Shown: positions 16,301 through 24,543 of the stretch, one piece after another | Numbering within the stretch: position 1 is the stretch's first letter | Layout: each line of letters starts with the position of its first letter | Source of the DNA: an uncultured Bacilli bacterium | Lineage (GTDB): Bacteria; Bacillota_I; Bacilli_A; RF39; UBA660 | Assembly (NCBI GenBank): GCA_934167885.1 | Contig: CAKPMB010000012.1 | Coordinates: forward strand, 1 to 49,045 | Reading direction: 5' to 3' | Length of the DNA stretch: 49,045 bases | The notes under the pieces: generated by a model | The model's database searches: none | What the model was told of the DNA's origin: nothing | What the model saw: the letters and a program-made list of their open reading frames with translations, nothing else | Position numbers and translations under genes: made by a program

Positions 16301-18971
16301 ATAATTCATTACCAGCAACATCCCAAACACGTGAACTAAATTTCCAATACCCTGGTTTGTTGAGGATATACGTTATGTATTTCTCAGTTCCACTGATAGT
16401 TTGTTCTAATTCATCATAACGACTGTTATTACTATCACTTGGGTTAGTTTCAGTCGCACTATAGAATACAAGTGTTCGATAACGAGCTAATCCAGAATTA
16501 TCAGCATATTTAATCTTTACGGTTTCAGGATTATCGTATGAACCACCATTTGGTGTATAGGTAATCGTTGGACTAGTAGTGTCGGCTGTTACATTAAAAT
16601 ATTGTGTAGAAAATGTTTCGTTATTAGGGTTATTGGCATTATCATATACCTTGTTACTTCTTATACCAATTCTTGTTGATCCAACACCTACACCACGAGC
16701 GGTTATAGTATAACTAAAACCATTAGTAACTGTCGTTGGGGATGAAATACTAATTAATTTCAATATATCACTTTTATCAGTTTCTAAATCATTAACTGTT
16801 AAATTTTTAAAGTTTGAAGCAATACCATGACTATCAGTACATGTCATTTTAAGCGTAAACGTGCCACCTTGAACAACGGATGTCGCTGAATAATCACTAA
16901 AGGTGCAGGCAGGTGGTGTTAAATCAACAATAAAGTAAATACTTGTAAATGTTTGAGCATTACCATTGGAAGCATTATCATAAATACCATTTTCACCAAT
17001 TTGAAGTCTTGTTTGAGCACCATCTTGAGCACTATCAGTAGCTCTGAATGTTATTGTGTATTTATAACCATTATCAACTTCAACGCCTTTACTTACGCTT
17101 ACAATTTTAACAATACCTGATGTGCCACCCATTATCTTTGAAAGGTCTAAATTATTGTTAATACCACTTTCTGAATCAGTACATGTTAAGTCAACAGTCG
17201 TTAGACCAGCAATACTAATATATTGTGATGACTGATTACTAAATGAACAAACTGGTTTTGTTGTATCGGGATTTACTTTTTCATTAACAACCATATCATA
17301 TGTTACAGAATCAGCATTAGTTGCTTTAACCGTTATTTTAGCACTACCAATACCCGTTCCTTTTATTACTAATCTGCCATCACTTATTGAACATGTTGCA
17401 ACGCTAGTATTACTACTTTCACAACTTAATGTTCCATAATTTTCACCAGTAATTTGAATCTTCTTATCAGCGTCTCCTAATTCCATTGTTCCACTATTTG
17501 ATGCTAATACAATAGTTCCTCTATTTAGACTAAAGTTTGCATATAAAGTCTTTATATCACCAACGATTGTTTCATTACTAACAATCTGTGTTCCTGCACG
17601 ATCTCTACTAAATCCTAAGAATTTATAATATTCTCTAGTAATATCTGGAAGTGATTCAATGTAATTTAATTGTTGACCTTTAACAACTTCAAAAACGGTT
17701 CTTTGAATATCATATCCATCCAAGCTTATTAAACCAACATCATAACTTATAACATATTGAACATGTTCCTCATGCTCCTTACCTGCTTCATCAACTGTTT
17801 TAACATATAATTCATAAAGACCACTTTCAACATATTCCCTTATTTCATAATTATCTTTAGTTAATTCAACTGTTTTATAACTAGTTGGAACTTTACCTTT
17901 CTTCACTAAAGCATACTTCAACACAACTTTATTATCATCACTTATCAAAGTTATTTTATTACTTATTAAAGCTTTGGTGTTATTATAGGCAATTTTAATG
18001 TTTTCACCAGCCATCATTGTAAATGTTGGTGTTTCTTTATCAATTCTTATGTTAGCATGTCCTATATCACTTTGTTTATTATCAGAATATATAACATAAT
18101 ACGTTAATTTAGATGATTTACTATATTCTTTTTCATAAACATAGTTATCACCACTTTGAGCAGGAACAACTTCTTCTTTCGTATTATCAGTTTCATTAAC
18201 AATTATTAACTTAGATGGTTCCTTGCTTATTGTCCATGTTATTAAAACATTATCATCCACAATCGCTGTCTTACCATAATCAAGTGTTGTTATATAATTT
18301 ATATTATTACTCTTAGTTTTAGCGGTAATAGATACTTCACCATCTGACGATGATTTTGGTTCAAAATCACCTACTACTTCTACTTTTAAACTAGTGTAAC
18401 TATTACTAAAATCTTTTTTAGTATATACACTTCGACCTTCTTTATCTTTAACTGTATCACTTATTAATACCTTCTCACTTATCCATGTTGTTAATTCGTA
18501 TTCAATAGATACTTTATTACTTTTAGCAATATCTTTGCCTATCGTATTAGAATAAATCAATGTATTATTAAATTCTTCCAAACTACCTGGTCCATAAACA
18601 ACTTTAGTTTCACCATTTTTAGTTTCTTTTAAGACCATCATAATATCACTATCATTTAGTCTTACTTTACTACTTTGATATTCACCCTGATTTATGTAGA
18701 TACCATAACTTATATCTTTTTTCGATTCATTGTATCCTTCTACTTTAAATTTATATTTCGTTCCTTTAACCATACCATCAGAACTAGACATTGGATACAT
18801 ATTTGTCTTATTGTCAAGTGACGTCGTCGTCATACGCATATAAATACCACCAGCGACAATACTTGTATCTTTATTACTTACACGATAATATGCAAAAAAG
18901 GCAAAACTTGTCCCCAACAAGAATATAGCCAATATTAAAAATAAAGTATTATACTTAATTTGCTTCTTCAT
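13344..18971 (-). CDS. Giant signal-anchored surface protein with Ig-like, MBG and Cys-rich modules
   Basis: About 1,875 aa, presumably an extracellular adhesin or wall protein. The start at 18971 (MKKQIKYN) has GGGGTG just upstream; a start four codons earlier is less likely. Modules (approximate residues): signal anchor 4-25 ending in GTSFAFF; N-terminal domain 30-210 shared with the protein at 157-2712; Ig-like/Big_2-like domains 210-910; a Cys-rich module 910-1010 that recurs at the C-terminus of the protein at 21467-23344; a Listeria-Bacteroides (InlB B-type) repeat 1090-1165 (ITFDANGG, GHKFLGWYT, LYAHWE); a Rib/MBG-like region 1170-1250; three MBG-type tandem repeats 1254-1506 (SKTYDGTALTKDSATLTSGS); more DTTKP Ig-like domains; and a Cys-rich C-terminus. 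No LPXTG. Ligand unknown. Confidence 0.88.
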   Translation of the reverse strand: MKKQIKYNTLFLILAIFLLGTSFAFFAYYRVSNKDTSIVAGGIYMRMTTTSLDNKTNMYPMSSSDGMVKGTKYKFKVEGYNESKKDISYGIYINQGEYQSSKVRLNDSDIMMVLKETKNGETKVVYGPGSLEEFNNTLIYSNTIGKDIAKSNKVSIEYELTTWISEKVLISDTVKDKEGRSVYTKKDFSNSYTSLKVEVVGDFEPKSSSDGEVSITAKTKSNNINYITTLDYGKTAIVDDNVLITWTISKEPSKLIIVNETDNTKEEVVPAQSGDNYVYEKEYSKSSKLTYYVIYSDNKQSDIGHANIRIDKETPTFTMMAGENIKIAYNNTKALISNKITLISDDNKVVLKYALVKKGKVPTSYKTVELTKDNYEIREYVESGLYELYVKTVDEAGKEHEEHVQYVISYDVGLISLDGYDIQRTVFEVVKGQQLNYIESLPDITREYYKFLGFSRDRAGTQIVSNETIVGDIKTLYANFSLNRGTIVLASNSGTMELGDADKKIQITGENYGTLSCESSNTSVATCSISDGRLVIKGTGIGSAKITVKATNADSVTYDMVVNEKVNPDTTKPVCSFSNQSSQYISIAGLTTVDLTCTDSESGINNNLDLSKIMGGTSGIVKIVSVSKGVEVDNGYKYTITFRATDSAQDGAQTRLQIGENGIYDNASNGNAQTFTSIYFIVDLTPPACTFSDYSATSVVQGGTFTLKMTCTDSHGIASNFKNLTVNDLETDKSDILKLISISSPTTVTNGFSYTITARGVGVGSTRIGIRSNKVYDNANNPNNETFSTQYFNVTADTTSPTITYTPNGGSYDNPETVKIKYADNSGLARYRTLVFYSATETNPSDSNNSRYDELEQTISGTEKYITYILNKPGYWKFSSRVWDVAGNELSTSSGSVWVGSNTYTISNAQVCTDYTRTTLDTETSCTPSGTPGVDNTYITCENAHTRWRYSLSCVPSSSSGSSLFTYTSEANASSACYDIGGQKCTSFTCSTASRVLYTKYQYTRTCSTDGSNTKTFTATFTKGSNVRSVYKTSETCRTENGGTSCSINLPLIAPATGYYADGWYYGDTKIGNQQDTYSINSNRTLTARVKASTYTITFDANGGSVSTKSKTVTYNSTYGTLPTPTRDGHKFLGWYTGPIGGTAVTSSATVTTTYSQILYAHWESNVKSVSNLTISDIPASFPYNGLDRTVTITVKDGSTTLTEGADYTVTYSDNKYVGTATVVISGKRLLNSTTGYSYGGSVTKTFTITKRPVAYQADSDSKTYDGTALTKDSATLTSGSLVSWHTITFNISGSQTDAGSSANTINSVVIKTGDKDVTENYDVTLTPGTLTVDKRPVTYKADTGSKTYDGTALTKDSATLTSGSLVSGHEASFTLSGSQTIVGSSTNTISTVTIKNGTIDVTSNYSITKETGSLIVSKRPITFTSGSSSKEYDSNALKDATASVTSGSLVSGHTATFTISGSQTAVGSSANTLDSVTIKNGADDVTSNYDITKKNGTLTVVDTTKPACSFTGPSANYIAKNVTTTYTITCSDLNGLSDSTITTSDFTLSKSSIKVNSVTKNSDYKWTVTVMGVSEGAATLTLKTGSISDPSGNTNDAVTSSKVTVDTTGPTIKYSMNGGQAFNTNKTITVTISDSGSGVNTTKYELYKDDSLYKSGTATTSYSVTLNSEGTWILYTLSTDKVGNKNSASPLNNNGYYYQVYYYDKTSPTINASHYGYKQYNGNQTFYVSFADFTGIAWRSVTLYYNGNVLVSTEPTTDNWKYPLSSVGTYVAEINATDKAGNTFSTLNGSLYRVEFSIVSSGGTTASCSYRYNIAVTCTNATGSVLFGEKRTQSGFNYSSSTAAMNACKTANPCGGGGRKVLESSRSCSWSVQC
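14465..15222 (-). repeat. Three tandem ~250-bp MBG-type repeats inside the giant surface gene
   Basis: Three consecutive units of about 84 residues, each starting with KRPV or KRPI, then SKTYDGTAL or SKEYDSNAL, SGSLVSxH, SGSQT, NYDxT and a GTLTV-like end. The first two units are the most alike at DNA level (shared ATCTTTAGTTAAAGCCGTGC). Such repeats allow copy-number change by recombination. Confidence 0.8.
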
Positions 18972-19001
18972 AAGACACCCCATTCAAACTATTTATTAGT
19001 T

Positions 19002-19027
19002 ATATGGTAGTTCACTCGCTACCATAT
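19002..19027. promoter_or_regulatory. Inverted repeat in the leader of the giant surface gene
   Basis: A perfect 9-bp inverted repeat (ATATGGTAG / CTACCATAT, 8-base loop) lies 31 bases before the start at 18971. It has no T-run on the minus strand, so an operator or mRNA-stabilising hairpin is more likely than a terminator. A 12-bp palindrome GTTTTTAAAAAC lies ~25 bases further upstream, near a weak -10-like TATGATAAAAT. Confidence 0.5.
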
Positions 19028-19110
19028 TTTACAAAGTAATTTTATCATAAGTTTTTAAAAACATAAAGACTTTAATTTAATAAATTAAGACTTAATTTTC
19101 ATGACATACA

Positions 19111-19148
19111 AAAAGAGAAATATTACTTTCATTGTAATATTTCTTTTT
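19111..19148 (-). terminator. Terminator of the first prepilin-like gene
   Basis: A perfect 11-bp stem (AGAAATATTAC / GTAATATTTCT, 7-base loop, 19116-19144) followed on the minus strand by CTTTTT, nine bases after the stop codon at 19153. It has Ts on both sides and may also act in the other direction. Confidence 0.85.
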
Positions 19149-19152
19149 GATG

Positions 19153-21315
19153 TTATTGGCAGCATATATATTGGGCACAATCCCTAGTGTAGATATGTGA
19201 ACAAACGTATGGTGTACCACACCCTGTTTGCATACCAGCCTGACTTATAGGAATACATCCAGAATATTTTTTACGAGAAAATTCTTTGTTATTATAATTA
19301 CTGCATTTGCTACCACTAGTTTCTTTCCAAGGAGTATATGATTCACATCCACACTCTGCTCTTCTTGTGCAACTTGGAACAATTGTCAATGTTAAAGTTG
19401 CTGATCCACTATTAGCAGTGTAATAACTATTTCCAGCAGCATCAATAGCATTAGCATAAATAACATATGAACCTATATCAGTAATATTATATGTATACGT
19501 ATTACTAGGTGCTTTGGAATTTGTTAAAATATTAGAACCATCTTTACTTATGGTAATATTTCTTTCAACAATGCTTGACATATTATCAGCAAACGTAATA
19601 GTAATTGATTTTGGAACCGTGTAACTACCACTTTGTGTATCAAAACTAATTGTTGGTGCAGTTGTATCAACACTTATAGATGAACTAGTTGCTTGATTAT
19701 TAACGTTACCATATTTATCAGAAACAGAACCACTTTTTAGTGTTAAAGTAGCACTACCTTGATTAGTTCCTGTTACCGTCACTATATATTTAAAACCATT
19801 TGTAATATTTTGTTTATTTGAAACAGACACTGACAAAACATTGCTTGATATTGTAATATCTGAAGATGTAATTGTCGAATCATTAAAACCAGCGGAATCC
19901 GTGCATGATAACGTATATGTTGCAGTTGTTCCTTTTCTAATAATAGTTGGCGAAGGTCCAGAGAATGAACATACTGGCTTAGTCATATCAATAGTATATT
20001 TTTGATAATACCATCCTGATCCATTATTAGGAGATTGATTTTGGGTATTAGAAACATTATCAAAAGCTTGACTATATATTATCCATTCACCTTCACTATC
20101 AATAGTTACTTGATATGTGCCACTTGTTATATTATTAGCACTCTTATTTGATATAACTACATCATTTTTCTTAACAAGAACATCCATATAATTTAAACCA
20201 CTACCACCAGCATCCGTTGCTTTAATAGTAATCGTTTTACTTGTGTTATATGAGTTACTTGTAGGACTATACGTTATTTGAGGCTTTGTTTTATCTATGT
20301 TATATGTCTGATAATAGTAACCATCTTTATTAGGATCTTGATTTTGAACATTACCAACCTTATCATAGGCTTTCGTTGATACCGTCCACTCACCTTCTTC
20401 TTTTAATTTAACATCATATGGTGATGATACTTTATTATATGAACTATATAATGATCCGTTTTTATAAACTTTTATATCCATATAATCAATACCACTTAAA
20501 GCATCAACACTTGTTATTGTTAAGGAAATATCTTTATTATAACTGCCACTTGCAATGGAATATGTTATTGTTGGTGTTCCTACATCAATTCCAAAGTCAT
20601 TTATAGAATATTTCTCATCATTTTCATTATTTGTTCTATCTTTAATAGCGCCTTGTAATATTTTTAATTTAGTTTTTAATTCACCACTTGCTTCACTCTT
20701 TGCTTTTAAGGTTACTTTCCATTTATAACCATTGGTTATTGTTTCCTTGGATGATATACTTTTAATTTCAAAAAAGCCATCCTTTTCTAAAACTATCTTT
20801 TTAGTATCCAACTCTTTTAATGCGCCATCATCCGTACACGTTAAATCAACTGTTATCGTGCCATTTAAACCAGCATAACTACTAGATGGATTACTAAAGA
20901 AGCAGTCAGGCTTACTCTCATCACGCTTTGGTGGTTCAACACAGTTCTCTGTTTTATAACTATTACATATTAAACAAGCATTATAACTAATGTCACTATA
21001 ATTACTATTGGCAATAACTGTAACATAACTATCTGGACAATCCTTAGCATCCTCTGGATCAACAAATTTATCCAAATATTGATTATTTATCAAGTCACTC
21101 ATTGTTATTTTAGAACTACTTGGAACACCATTTTTGATAACAAACATCATTGCGGCATCCTTCATGGTTATCTCATATTCCTTATATACCTTATTTTTAG
21201 AATTATTTAAAATACTTTGATAAGTAAAAGTTGCAACAGTTATAAGTATTCCTAAAACAACTATTACGGCAAGCAATTCAACTAATGAAAATCCTTTATT
21301 ATTTTTCATATTCAC
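19153..21315 (-). CDS. Giant type IV prepilin-like surface protein, copy A
   Basis: 720 aa. The N-terminus is a type IV prepilin signal: short basic leader, then KGFSLVELLAVIVVLGILIT with cleavage expected between Gly and Phe and the conserved Glu5. Normal pilins have 120-200 aa, but here four to five Ig-like domains follow (TPTITYSIASGSYNKDI, KPQITYSPTSNSYNTS, KPVCSFSGPSPT, APTISFDTQSGSYT). The C-terminus is Cys-rich (RRAECGCESYTPW, HIYTRDCAQYICCQ). The first ~280 residues are almost identical to the gene at 21467-23344, so this is a tandem duplicate. Start 21315 is a GTG with AAAGG six bases before it; an ATG two codons later is the alternative but is less well spaced. No pilus assembly genes are in the window. 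Confidence 0.87.
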   Translation of the reverse strand: MNMKNNKGFSLVELLAVIVVLGILITVATFTYQSILNNSKNKVYKEYEITMKDAAMMFVIKNGVPSSSKITMSDLINNQYLDKFVDPEDAKDCPDSYVTVIANSNYSDISYNACLICNSYKTENCVEPPKRDESKPDCFFSNPSSSYAGLNGTITVDLTCTDDGALKELDTKKIVLEKDGFFEIKSISSKETITNGYKWKVTLKAKSEASGELKTKLKILQGAIKDRTNNENDEKYSINDFGIDVGTPTITYSIASGSYNKDISLTITSVDALSGIDYMDIKVYKNGSLYSSYNKVSSPYDVKLKEEGEWTVSTKAYDKVGNVQNQDPNKDGYYYQTYNIDKTKPQITYSPTSNSYNTSKTITIKATDAGGSGLNYMDVLVKKNDVVISNKSANNITSGTYQVTIDSEGEWIIYSQAFDNVSNTQNQSPNNGSGWYYQKYTIDMTKPVCSFSGPSPTIIRKGTTATYTLSCTDSAGFNDSTITSSDITISSNVLSVSVSNKQNITNGFKYIVTVTGTNQGSATLTLKSGSVSDKYGNVNNQATSSSISVDTTAPTISFDTQSGSYTVPKSITITFADNMSSIVERNITISKDGSNILTNSKAPSNTYTYNITDIGSYVIYANAIDAAGNSYYTANSGSATLTLTIVPSCTRRAECGCESYTPWKETSGSKCSNYNNKEFSRKKYSGCIPISQAGMQTGCGTPYVCSHIYTRDCAQYICCQ

Positions 21316-21368
21316 TATCTACCTTTATTTTCATTATAGCAAAATGTTATGTTAAAGTCATCAAAAAA
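20474..21368 (-). repeat. Duplicated segment A (5' part and promoter of prepilin-like gene)
   Basis: About 890 bp covering the promoter, start and first ~280 codons is nearly identical to 22509-23397. Identity begins in the shared upstream sequence ending TTAAAGTCATCAAAAAA and fades after the codons for SGSYNK and GIDYMDI. Confidence 0.9.
21333..21341 (-). promoter_or_regulatory. Extended -10 promoter of prepilin-like copy A
   Basis: TGCTATAAT on the minus strand (extended -10), 18 bases before the GTG at 21315. The same TTTTGCTATAATGAAA sequence precedes copy B. No good -35 is seen at normal spacing. Confidence 0.55.
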
Positions 21369-21383
21369 TCTTTTGTTTCCAAT

Positions 21384-21417
21384 AAAAAAATAGCCAACGC
21401 ATAATTGCATTGACTAT
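21384..21417 (-). terminator. Terminator of prepilin-like copy B
   Basis: A 12-bp stem with two G-T pairs (ATAGTCAATGCA / TGCGTTGGCTAT, loop ATTA) followed by seven Ts on the minus strand, ~50 bases after the stop at 21467. It separates the two prepilin-like genes. Confidence 0.9.
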
Positions 21418-21466
21418 ATAAATAATTATTTTTTTCTACACACTATTTGACAATTATCTTTTAATG

Positions 21467-23344
21467 CTATGAACATGTTCTTGTATATTGATATTTTGTA
21501 TACAATTCCCGCGATACTGTTCCACATACATAACTTAAACATCCTGATCTAGCATTCTTACATGCTGTGGTGGCAGTTCCTGAATCTACATAACTAAAAC
21601 TTGACTTAGTTGTTGTTATACCTGTTGATTTTTCACACTCCAATATATATCGCCATCTAATATGTTTATTTTCACAAGTTATATATGTATTATCAACACC
21701 AGGTGTTCCGCTAGCTCGACAAGATGTTTCAGTGTCAATAACTGTCTTAGTATACTCTGTACAAACAGGGGAAGCTGCTTTAATAGTTACTGTAACCGAC
21801 GCTGATTTGCCATTTACTGCATAATAATTATTTCCAGCATAATCTTCAGCATTAGCATAAATTACATAAGTTCCTGGTTGATTGAATGTATATGAATACG
21901 TATTGCTTGATGGCTGAGTATTAACAATAGTTGTGCCATCTTTTGCAATTGAAACATCTCTTGCTTTTACGCCTGAAAGGTTATCAGCAAAGGTAACTGT
22001 TACGGTTTTAGGACTAGTGAAACTAGAGCCATTGGCTACATTAAATGACATAATTGGTGGAGTTGAATCTATTTTATATGTTTGAGATTCTGTTTGAACA
22101 TTACCGGCTTTATCAAAGGCTTGACTATGTATTATCCATTCGCCTTCACTATCAATAGTTACTTTATATGTGCCACTTGTTATATTATTAGCACTCTTAT
22201 TTGATATAACTACACCATTTTTCTTAACGAGAACATCCATATAATTTAGGTCACTACCACCTTTATCCGTTGATGTAATAGTAATCGTTTTATTTGTATT
22301 ATATGAATTACTAGTAGGACTATAAGTTATTTCAGGTTTTGTTTTATCTATTTTATAAGTTTGAGATTTTGTTTGAACATTACCAGCTTTATCATAAGCT
22401 TTAGTTGATACTGTCCACTCACCTGCATCTTTTAATGTAACCTTCCGTGATATTGAAAGTTCACCGGACGTGGCTTTCACTTTATCAAATAATTTTTTAT
22501 TGATCTCTATATCCATATAATCAATACCAATTTCAGCATCAACACTTGTTATTGTTAAGTCAATAGCTTTATTATAACTACCACTGGCAATAGAATATGT
22601 TATTGTTGGTTTTCCTACATCAATTGCAAAATCATTTACAGAATATTTTTCACCATTTTCATTATTTGTTCTATCTTTAATAGCACCTTGTAATATTTTT
22701 AATTTAGTTTTTAATTCACCACTTGCTTCGCTTTTGGCTTTTAAGGTTACTTTCCATTTATAACCATTTGTTATTGCTTCTTTGGATGATATGCTTTTAA
22801 TTTCAAAAACGCCATCTTTTTCAAAAACTATCTTTTTGGTATCTAAATCTTTTAATGCGCCATCATCCGTGCATGTTAAATCAACTGTTATCGTGCCATT
22901 TAAACCAGCGTAAGGACTAGATGGATTGCTAAAGAAGCAGTCAGGCTTACTCTCATCACGCTTTGGTGGTTCAACGCAGTTCTCTGTTTTATAACTATTA
23001 CATATTAAACAAGCATTATAACTAATGTCACTATAATTACTATTGGCAATAACTGTAACATAACTATCTGGACAATCCTTAGCATCCTCTGGATCAACAA
23101 ATTTATCCAAATATTGATTATTTACCAAGTCACTCATTGTTATTTTAGAACCACTTGGAACACCATTTTTGATAACAAACATCATCGCGGCATCTTGCAT
23201 GGTTATTTCATATTTTTTATAAACTTCTTTCTTAGAATTATTTAGAATACTTTGATAAGTAAAAGTTGCAACAGTTATAAGTATTCCTAAAACAACTATT
23301 ACAGCAAGCAATTCAACTAACGAAAAGCCCTTATTATTTTTCAT
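21467..23344 (-). CDS. Giant type IV prepilin-like surface protein, copy B
   Basis: 625 aa from the ATG at 23344 (MKNNKGFSL), which has AGAGGTAGAT directly upstream. The prepilin signal KGFSLVELLAVIVVLGILIT is the same as in copy A. The first ~280 residues match copy A almost exactly; the following Ig-like domains are shorter and partly different (YKIDKTKPEITYSPTS, YKIDSTPPIMSFNVANGS). The C-terminal ~100 residues (VCTEYTKTVIDTETSC, CENKHIRWRYILECE, LYTKYQYTRTCS) match an internal module of the giant protein at 13344-18971, not copy A. So the gene looks like a chimera of two neighbours. An assembled filament tip or surface adhesin role is inferred. Confidence 0.87.
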   Translation of the reverse strand: MKNNKGFSLVELLAVIVVLGILITVATFTYQSILNNSKKEVYKKYEITMQDAAMMFVIKNGVPSGSKITMSDLVNNQYLDKFVDPEDAKDCPDSYVTVIANSNYSDISYNACLICNSYKTENCVEPPKRDESKPDCFFSNPSSPYAGLNGTITVDLTCTDDGALKDLDTKKIVFEKDGVFEIKSISSKEAITNGYKWKVTLKAKSEASGELKTKLKILQGAIKDRTNNENGEKYSVNDFAIDVGKPTITYSIASGSYNKAIDLTITSVDAEIGIDYMDIEINKKLFDKVKATSGELSISRKVTLKDAGEWTVSTKAYDKAGNVQTKSQTYKIDKTKPEITYSPTSNSYNTNKTITITSTDKGGSDLNYMDVLVKKNGVVISNKSANNITSGTYKVTIDSEGEWIIHSQAFDKAGNVQTESQTYKIDSTPPIMSFNVANGSSFTSPKTVTVTFADNLSGVKARDVSIAKDGTTIVNTQPSSNTYSYTFNQPGTYVIYANAEDYAGNNYYAVNGKSASVTVTIKAASPVCTEYTKTVIDTETSCRASGTPGVDNTYITCENKHIRWRYILECEKSTGITTTKSSFSYVDSGTATTACKNARSGCLSYVCGTVSRELYTKYQYTRTCS

Positions 23345-23397
23345 ATCTACCTCTACTTTCATTATAGCAAAATGTTATGTTAAAGTCATCAAAAAAA
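22509..23397 (-). repeat. Duplicated segment B (5' part and promoter of prepilin-like gene)
   Basis: Partner of 20474-21368. The duplication includes the extended -10 promoter, so both genes should be expressed under the same control. Confidence 0.9.
23361..23369 (-). promoter_or_regulatory. Extended -10 promoter of prepilin-like copy B
   Basis: TGCTATAAT on the minus strand, 17 bases before the ATG at 23344, identical to the one before copy A. Confidence 0.55.
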
Positions 23398-23421
23398 GAT
23401 CTCTAGTTCTCACTAGAAATC
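23391..23421 (-). terminator. Terminator of dnaJ
   Basis: A 10-bp stem with one T-G pair (GATTTCTAGT / ACTAGAGATC, GAGA loop) followed by seven Ts on the minus strand, right after the dnaJ stop codon. It ends the heat-shock cluster before the prepilin-like genes. Confidence 0.92.
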
Positions 23422-24533
23422 TACATACTCTTTACAAACTTATCAAATTTATCAATTGTTGTATCTCCTAAATCTGTTTTTTGTAATTTTTCCATTAATT
23501 CTTTTTGTTCTCTTGTTAAACGTTTAGGAATAACTACTTTGTATATTATATACATATCGCCCATTTGATTAGTTGTAGCATTTTTAATACCTTTACCTTT
23601 AATACGTTGTTTATCCAAAGAATTGGTTCCTGCAGGGACTGTTAGGGTTATAACACCACTAATAGTAGGGATTTCTTTTTTACAACCTAACATTGCTTCC
23701 GCTATCGTTATTGGAACATCTAAATATATATCATCTCCATCGCGTTTAAAGAATTGATGTGGTAAAACGTTAAACTCTAAATATAAATCGCCACTTGGAC
23801 CACCATTAATGCCGGCACCACCTTTACCACTAACACGAAGACGCATACCATTATCAATACCGCTTGGAACCTTAACGGTTATGGTTTTGTTTTGTTTTAT
23901 TTGACCAGTACCACGACATTTACTGCACTTTCTCTTAAAACTTCGACCTTCACCATGACACTCTGGGCATGTTGTCTTTGATAAGAAAGAACCAAACATT
24001 GTTCGTTGTTCTTTCGTTATTGTTCCACTACCATGACATTCAGAACAAGTTTCTTCCTCAAAACCACCACGACCATCACAATCAGGACAAGTTTCCATGG
24101 ATTCAACTTTTATATCTTTTTCACAACCAAAAGCAGCTTCAAAGAAATTAATATCAATTTCCTTTAATAAATCATCGCCTCTAGTTCTTCTTGAACTGTC
24201 TCGTCTTGAACTATTACCAAAGCCAAATGATGAACCAAACATATTTCCTAGAATATCATCTAAATTAATATCAAATCCTTGGAAATCGAATCCTTGAGCA
24301 CCTTGACCTTGACTAAAGGCCGCATGACCAAATTGATCATATTGACTACGTTTTTGTTTATCTGACAAAACAGCATATGCTTCTTGAACTTCTTTAAATT
24401 TCTCAGGAGCATCTTTGTCTTTATTGATATCAGGATGATATTTTTTTGCTAACTTACGAAAAGCACTTTTTATCTCATCATCAGTTGCATTTTTACTAAC
24501 TCCTAATACCTCGTAATAATCTCTTTTATCCAT
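23421..24533 (-). CDS. dnaJ: Chaperone DnaJ
   Basis: 370 aa. J domain at the N-terminus (YYEVLGVSKNATDDEIKSAF, KYHPD), a Gly/Phe-rich linker (residues ~75-110), four CxxCxGxG zinc motifs (CPDCDGRG, CSECHGSG, CPECHGEG, CSKCRGTG), and the C-terminal substrate-binding domain. It delivers unfolded proteins to DnaK and stimulates its ATPase. The start at 24533 (MDKRDYYE) has AGGTG six bases upstream; two earlier in-frame starts exist within nine bases. Unusually, pepF lies between dnaK and dnaJ. Confidence 0.97.
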   Translation of the reverse strand: MDKRDYYEVLGVSKNATDDEIKSAFRKLAKKYHPDINKDKDAPEKFKEVQEAYAVLSDKQKRSQYDQFGHAAFSQGQGAQGFDFQGFDINLDDILGNMFGSSFGFGNSSRRDSSRRTRGDDLLKEIDINFFEAAFGCEKDIKVESMETCPDCDGRGGFEEETCSECHGSGTITKEQRTMFGSFLSKTTCPECHGEGRSFKRKCSKCRGTGQIKQNKTITVKVPSGIDNGMRLRVSGKGGAGINGGPSGDLYLEFNVLPHQFFKRDGDDIYLDVPITIAEAMLGCKKEIPTISGVITLTVPAGTNSLDKQRIKGKGIKNATTNQMGDMYIIYKVVIPKRLTREQKELMEKLQKTDLGDTTIDKFDKFVKSM

Positions 24534-24543
24534 ATTCATCACC

